Positions 59,701 to 64,000 of a DNA stretch of 64,000 nt are shown here, one piece after another. Below the pieces are notes generated by a model, which was given only the letters and a program-made list of their open reading frames with translations, was not told the DNA's origin and made no database searches. The DNA is from Asterochloris sp. CNOR1 (Eukaryota > Chlorophyta > Trebouxiophyceae > Trebouxiales > Trebouxiaceae), in assembly GCA_963969365.1 (NCBI GenBank), contig OZ017748.1, positions 1,612,001 to 1,676,000 on the forward strand, in the 5' to 3' direction. Numbering within the stretch: position 1 is the first letter of the stretch; every line of letters starts with the position of its first letter. The position numbers and the translations under genes were made by a program.

Positions 59701-62700
59701 ATCTCCTGGAGGTACCACACAAGGAGAGACTCGATCAGCTTCACAAGCTGCTCAGAAACAGGCACAGCCAAAATCTCAGCTGCTGCCTGCACGTCCTGCA
59801 GCAAGAACTAAAGGAACCAAAGGTGCCCCTTGGTCCTTGTTCAACAGTTGCTGATCCCTATTGATCCATGCCATGAAATGCATGCCGTGTACTGCACCCA
59901 CAGCTGCTCAGAAGACAGCCCACCCCATGCCAAGCTGCTGCCCACTTTGTCCTCCTGTAGGATGGCTGCAGCCGCTGATACCTGCAGCAGGCCCACCACC
60001 ATGTTCCAGCTTGCAGCTGTGGTTGTGTGTTGACCCAGACAGCCATGCTGCAGCTTTGCCCTTGCTGCAGCATTGCCAGCAGAGAGTGACCCCGTCTCAA
60101 CACTTCCCTGGCCTGTTTGCAGGCTTTTGAGACTAGAACAGAGGCAGCTGCAGCTGTTGTGAAGACAGTGGATGTTCTGGAAGCAGGCACTGAGTGGGGC
60201 CACCTGGATGCATTGCTGGAGGAAGCTGCACACTGCCAGGACGTAGAGGAGTCCACCTTGCTCAGGGTGCAGCAGGTGACAGTGGCTGTACAAAACATGT
60301 ACAGCCGCTTGGCAGCCTGCCGGCAATGCATTGGCTGAGGCTATGCACGGTGAAGCTGCAACGATGTATGGCTCGCCACCAGTAATGGCAGCCAGATGGC
60401 TTACCACAGAGACCCACTTGCAGTGACGGGTTTCCAGCTGCTGCGTCAGGTGGCACCTGAGCACAGCTCAAGAGGTGCTGCGCAGTGCAGAGCTACGGCC
60501 GTGTGACCTTGCCCCGCCGCCTGATGTTTCAGTGTGGCCGTCCTTCTAGGCTCGCAGGGCCATATGCTGCATCAGATGGCAGTCGCGCTGCTCCCTGAGC
60601 GCTGCCCATTCACAGCCACACAGCATTGCCGCCAGCACTGTCATGCCTGCAGGTCAAGCTGCGTGTGGCAGCAGCCAAGCTGCTGCATCAAACTGCAGTA
60701 GAGGCTGCTCCCCAGGAGCTTGTGGTGGAGGATGCTGATGCTGCACGCGCCCTGCTGGAGCGTGTGTTGCGACAGCACACCTCTGGCAAGCCTGCTGAAT
60801 CCCAGTGAGTGCTTCAGAGGGTTCAGTGGCTTTGTTTGCCTGAATAGTCGTGTATCCAATTGGCAACGCAGGTCTCGTGGCAGTGCGGTATGCTGGCAAG
60901 GCAGGAAGGTTGCAAGGTGGCTGGTGCAGTGATGCCTTAGACAAGGTATCTACAGTGTTTGTGAGAATGTGCTCAAGAGCTATGCTGCAGGTAGGGCAAG
61001 CTGTGGCAGCAGCTGCATGTGCCTGTCAGCTCTGTCGAAGGAAGAAAGTGCAGCATCACTTGAGCATGCGAAATGGTGATTTGCATTTGGCTGCAGGTGG
61101 GGCGAGATGTGGCAGCGACTGGGCGAGCTGCACAGGTGTCTTTGGACGGGCTGCCTGCCACTGGAGGCGGTGCATGCTGCAGCAGTGAAAGCAATGCTCT
61201 GCTGCGGCCACTTCACAGCTGCCAGGAAGCAGCTGGCAGGTGAGGCACTGTCTCCCACAGAAGCACGAGCAACTTGACATGCAGCACAGCAGCCCTGCAA
61301 AGTCTGTATGGTCCATGTCCAGCCCATGTCACCTGCTTTCTGCTGGGATAGCCTTGTCTAAATGAGCGCCAGCAAAACAATCGCTTGTTGTTGTGCAGAT
61401 GCTCTGCAGACAGAGTGTCTGATGCCAAATCGCAGTCTGTCATTGCAGCAGCCCACAAGCACTTATTGGGTGCCCACTGATCAACCCCTTGCTGTCCTTA
61501 TGCGTGCTCCAGAGATGCATCGCTCAGTACAGCCCAGGCTGTCATTGCAGCAGCCCCCCAGTGCTTCCAGGCTGCCCACTGAACCAGCACTGGCTGGCCT
61601 CATGCAGGATCCAGAGAAGGATCGCATGACGCAGTAGCACAGGCTGTCATTGCAGCAGCCCGCCAATACTTCCAGGCGGCCCAGAGTGCAGACTCGGAGG
61701 AAATGGCTCTGGCCCAGCTGTGCTTAGCAACGCTGCCCAAGCATGCAGCTGTTCAGCACGAGCTGGCAAGCATTAGGGCCCTGCAGGAGCTGCAGTACTT
61801 TGGGGTGCATCTCACTCCGGCTGAGTATCAGCAGGCAAGTGTCTAGGGTGCCATCTAGGGTGCCAATGGCCACTGTAGCATTGCAGGAGCTGCAGTACTT
61901 CAGAGTGCACTTCCTGCCTGCCAGGTACCAGCAGGTGGCATGTGGTCAGCGAACCTTAGGCACCTGAGCAGCGCAAACTGTTAGATAAAGGCTGTTTGAG
62001 GCACACTCATCCCGTACAGCCATGATGCTGCTGTAGCATTTGGGGGTGGGCATCTCTGCTCATAGTCCTAACTCAGTCATGGAGAAGCCGTGCAGGTTGG
62101 GCAACCAGTTGGCGCTGGTACAGGTGGCCTGTCTGCAGACCTCGGGGCACCGTTTGGCAGTTGTGGTGCTGGGCTGCAAGCTGCGTGACTCATGCACGAC
62201 ATTCTGCCCTGCAGGTTGGCAACCGGATGGCGCTGGTGCAGGCAGCCCTGGCTGCAGATGCCAGTGCCCATGCCAACATGGGGGCCATCAGGGGCCTAGC
62301 AAAGCTGCTGGACATCACAGGCCAGGACCAGGAGCTCTGCTTCCATGCAGCCCACGCTGCCCTACAGCATGGTGATGGCCCCTCAGCGCGCAGGCTGTGC
62401 CTGCCACTTGTCGAGCGAAACTACAGGCCAGCCTGGTGCCTGGCAGCGGCCGTTGCCCGGGAGACGGGGGACTCGGCCTCCGACATGCGCCTGCAGCAGA
62501 GGCTGCTGCACTTTGCGCTACTGCACTGCCCCAAGTCCCAGGTGAGGCCTGCACAGTTACTTGCCGCTGCTTAGATTTGCCACTGTGAACGTTGCAGTGG
62601 TGCACTGCCCTTGTCTGTAGATGAGCCCTGCTATGCACTGCCTCACGTCGCAGGCAAGGCCTGCAGCAGCAGTTGCTCAGCTTTGCAGTGTTGTACTGCT

Positions 62701-64000
62701 CCAAGCTGATTAGGCCTCCGCAGAGGCTGCTGCACTTTGCTGTGCTGCACTGCAACAACTGACAGTGAGGCCTGCACCTTCTGCCTTGGCATTGCTGCAC
62801 TGCCCTGCAGGTGAGAGAGACCGCAAGGCACTGCCTGATGACTGCCATAACTGGAGCTGAGGCTGTGCACGGCACGCGGATGAGTCACAGTTGGCTGGTT
62901 GGGGCTCTGCATGTGGGACTGCTGACAGAAGCAGAGGTCTCCAGAACACATGTTATATTATGTCATCAACTTCACTGCTGCAGATCTGTGGCCTGCTCAG
63001 CCACCTGGAGGCCCTGCACAGCCACACTGGGGGACGTAGCCTGCACCACAGCATGGAGGATCTAGAGCAGCTTCTGGGGGAGACCATCCATTCAGCCAGC
63101 AGCCCAGGTGAGCACATGCCATTCTGACAAGGAGCTACATTGGTGTGACCAGTCTCAAACGTCAGCTGAAGCTAAGCAAGCAAAATTGGTCAACAGCATA
63201 GTCTGTATGTTGATTGCTGAGGTGCACGAATGTGACAGGCTGTGCTGGTGACCAGCCTCTGATTACACACTTCAGCGGTACACCTTCCTGACAGTTGCCG
63301 AGCTGATGTCTCAGGCCTGACGCTTGCCCCATACAGGTGCTGCATATGCAGATAGCTGCCAGGAAGTGAGCTTGGCAGGTCCTTACCTCACAGCTGTGGC
63401 CTGCTGCCTGCACCTGCTGCGCTCTGGGGGCTGCGCGGCTCTGGAGGCCAGCTTAGCGCGCTGGCAGCACAATCCGGCAGGACACCGATGCGCACTGCTG
63501 GCGGGAGTCACCGCAGGGGCCCTGCAAGTGCGTGCTTGGCAAGTGGTGCATAAGCGCAGCTGCTGCTGGTTCGAGTGCCCAGAAGCTGCTATTTGAGGCC
63601 GGCCAGACATGGCTGTCATTCAGTACAATTCATATTGTGTGCGCTTCAGCTGCTGGGTGGCACCGTCTGGGGGGCAGGAGCATAACAGGCACTGAATTGC
63701 TGCAAGCGTGGTCCTTTCCTGTGGCAACATTGTGCATGGCTTGAGGTCAGTTGCCCAACGGTGTGTTTGCCCACTTGCGTTCTGTGGGACAGCGAGACCT
63801 CAAATGACCCACAGCGTTGCATGATCAACCCACACAGGTGTCTTCATGAGGTCCCTGGGCACAGCTCTGCAGTCAGCCTCCAGCAGGGAGCAGAGCACCT
63901 GAAACCACTTTTTGTCCCCCAGAATCATTAGGATGGTGCCCTGTGCAGGTGTTGCTGGGGCACAGCTCTGCCAGCAGTCTCCAGCAGGGGACAGAGGTCA
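53715..64000 (+). CDS. MIP2: MIP2/NBAS-like SEC39-domain tethering protein, 3' end missing
   Basis: NBAS in animals and MIP2 in plants join ZW10/MAG2 in the Dsl1-type complex that tethers Golgi-derived vesicles at the ER. Supported exons: 53715-54103, 54249-54432, 54892-55080, 55440-55556, 55889-56102, 56445-56522, 56716-56965, 57128-57309, 57592-57700, 57862-58066, 58390-58551, 58995-59175, 59367-59483, 59686-59822, 60123-60275, 60653-60804, 61097-61239, 61656-61834, 62215-62541, 62984-63107 and 63337-63527. All phases agree, giving about 1,260 residues before the edge. The first third looks like a beta-propeller (LGAWNADSSTLAVATAGGG, RITGMAFLPQPSLLVVVGEQ). Then come the SEC39 parts, e.g. 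LQILLHRHAYVVSSRILHVL with CLPETLGSQQ, FSPDQWPELLREADW, and AARQYFQAAQSADSEEMALA with LQELQYFGVHLTPAEY, which line up with NBAS. Four introns use GC donors. The start at 53715 is the least certain point. Confidence 0.87.
54408..54890 (+). repeat. Copies of an MIP2/NBAS exon end
   Basis: The end of exon 54249-54432 (agcctctgctgagcgtgaag before gtggtt) is echoed at about 54583 (ggcctctgctgaacgggaag then gtgggg), 54652 and 54866. The first copy keeps the aag|gtg border. All three lie in the intron that separates this exon from 54892-55080. Confidence 0.65.
61436..61960 (+). repeat. Tandem exon-start copies and an exon-end copy in MIP2/NBAS
   Basis: The acceptor ctgtcattgcag plus cagccc occurs three times, at about 61437, 61538 and 61643, with a 101-105 nt period; only the third leads into the open exon 61656-61834. 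The end of that same exon (caggagctgcagtacttt then gggtgca...tatcagcag) recurs at 61886-61936. So the exon is flanked by two decayed starts and one decayed end. Confidence 0.8.
62085..62780 (+). repeat. Copies flanking the large SEC39 exon
   Basis: The exon start at 62215 (gttggcaaccggatggcgct, then ggtgcaggca) is preceded at 62096-62150 by gttgggcaaccagttggcgc, tggtacagg and cctgtctgcagac. The exon end (ctgcagcagaggctgctgca ctttgc, here in two parts) recurs downstream at about 62652-62700 and 62716-62780, the latter with a gtgaggcctgcac block as after the real donor. Confidence 0.75.
63830..64000 (+). repeat. Direct duplication at the right edge
   Basis: The stretch 63837-63892 (acag then gtgtcttcatga..., gggcacagctctgcagtcag, cctccagcaggg) is repeated at 63949-63999 with the same order. 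Both start right after an acceptor-like cag and could be the start of the next MIP2/NBAS exon and its echo. Which one is used cannot be decided inside the window. Confidence 0.6.

Noticed and set aside
63555-63600. Possible tRNA T-arm (ggttcgagtgcc)
   Set aside because: No D-arm, anticodon arm or acceptor pairing around it; it is intron sequence of MIP2/NBAS.

Overview
The window reads as nuclear DNA of a green alga, most like a trebouxiophyte or other chlorophyte. Genes are broken into many short exons (usually 50-300 nt), introns are short and end almost always in tgcag, and spacing between genes is small. The proteins have plant/green-algal relatives: plant-type ARP2, a short-tailed plant-class myosin, an HSP101/ClpB of the plant cytosolic type, a REVEILLE-like SHAQK[YF]F MYB and a MIP2/NBAS (SEC39) protein. 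No bacterial operon, rRNA, convincing tRNA or CRISPR array was found. Exons were assembled by hand from splice motifs, reading-frame phase and remembered family sequences, so single boundaries may be off by a few bases where 'about' is used.

Layout: ARP2 (-, 1-2598, runs off the left edge); casein kinase 1 (-, 3595-6447); a small charged protein of unknown function (+, 7620-8319); an SHPRH-type SNF2/PHD/RING ubiquitin ligase (-, 8486-30885) whose 9.8-kb intron holds a complete HSP101 gene on the other strand (+, 10197-19089); a class-VIII-like myosin (+, 31875-44780, first exon unresolved); a small protein with an internal repeat (-, 45134-45741); a RVE/LHY-like MYB (+, 47520-50250); deoxyhypusine synthase (-, 50565-53404, first exon unresolved); and MIP2/NBAS (+, 53715 to beyond 64000).

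Two cytoskeletal genes (ARP2, myosin), two proteostasis/DNA-repair genes that are physically interlocked (HSP101 inside SHPRH), and two housekeeping genes in divergent arrangement (deoxyhypusine synthase and the ER-Golgi tether MIP2/NBAS) make up the window. No shared pathway is evident beyond these pairings.

The most unusual feature is that introns of at least five genes carry decayed copies of the neighbouring exon edge ('exon echoes'), typically 30-100 nt long and about 60-350 nt from the source, often keeping the splice site itself. In deoxyhypusine synthase and MIP2/NBAS these form tandem arrays with about 100-nt period. This looks like ongoing local duplication across splice junctions and may be a route of intron growth, intron birth or alternative exons. 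Other points are the nested antisense HSP101 with a phased heat-shock element, an excess of GC-AG introns in one gene, and a stray GIY-YIG nuclease fragment in an SHPRH intron.
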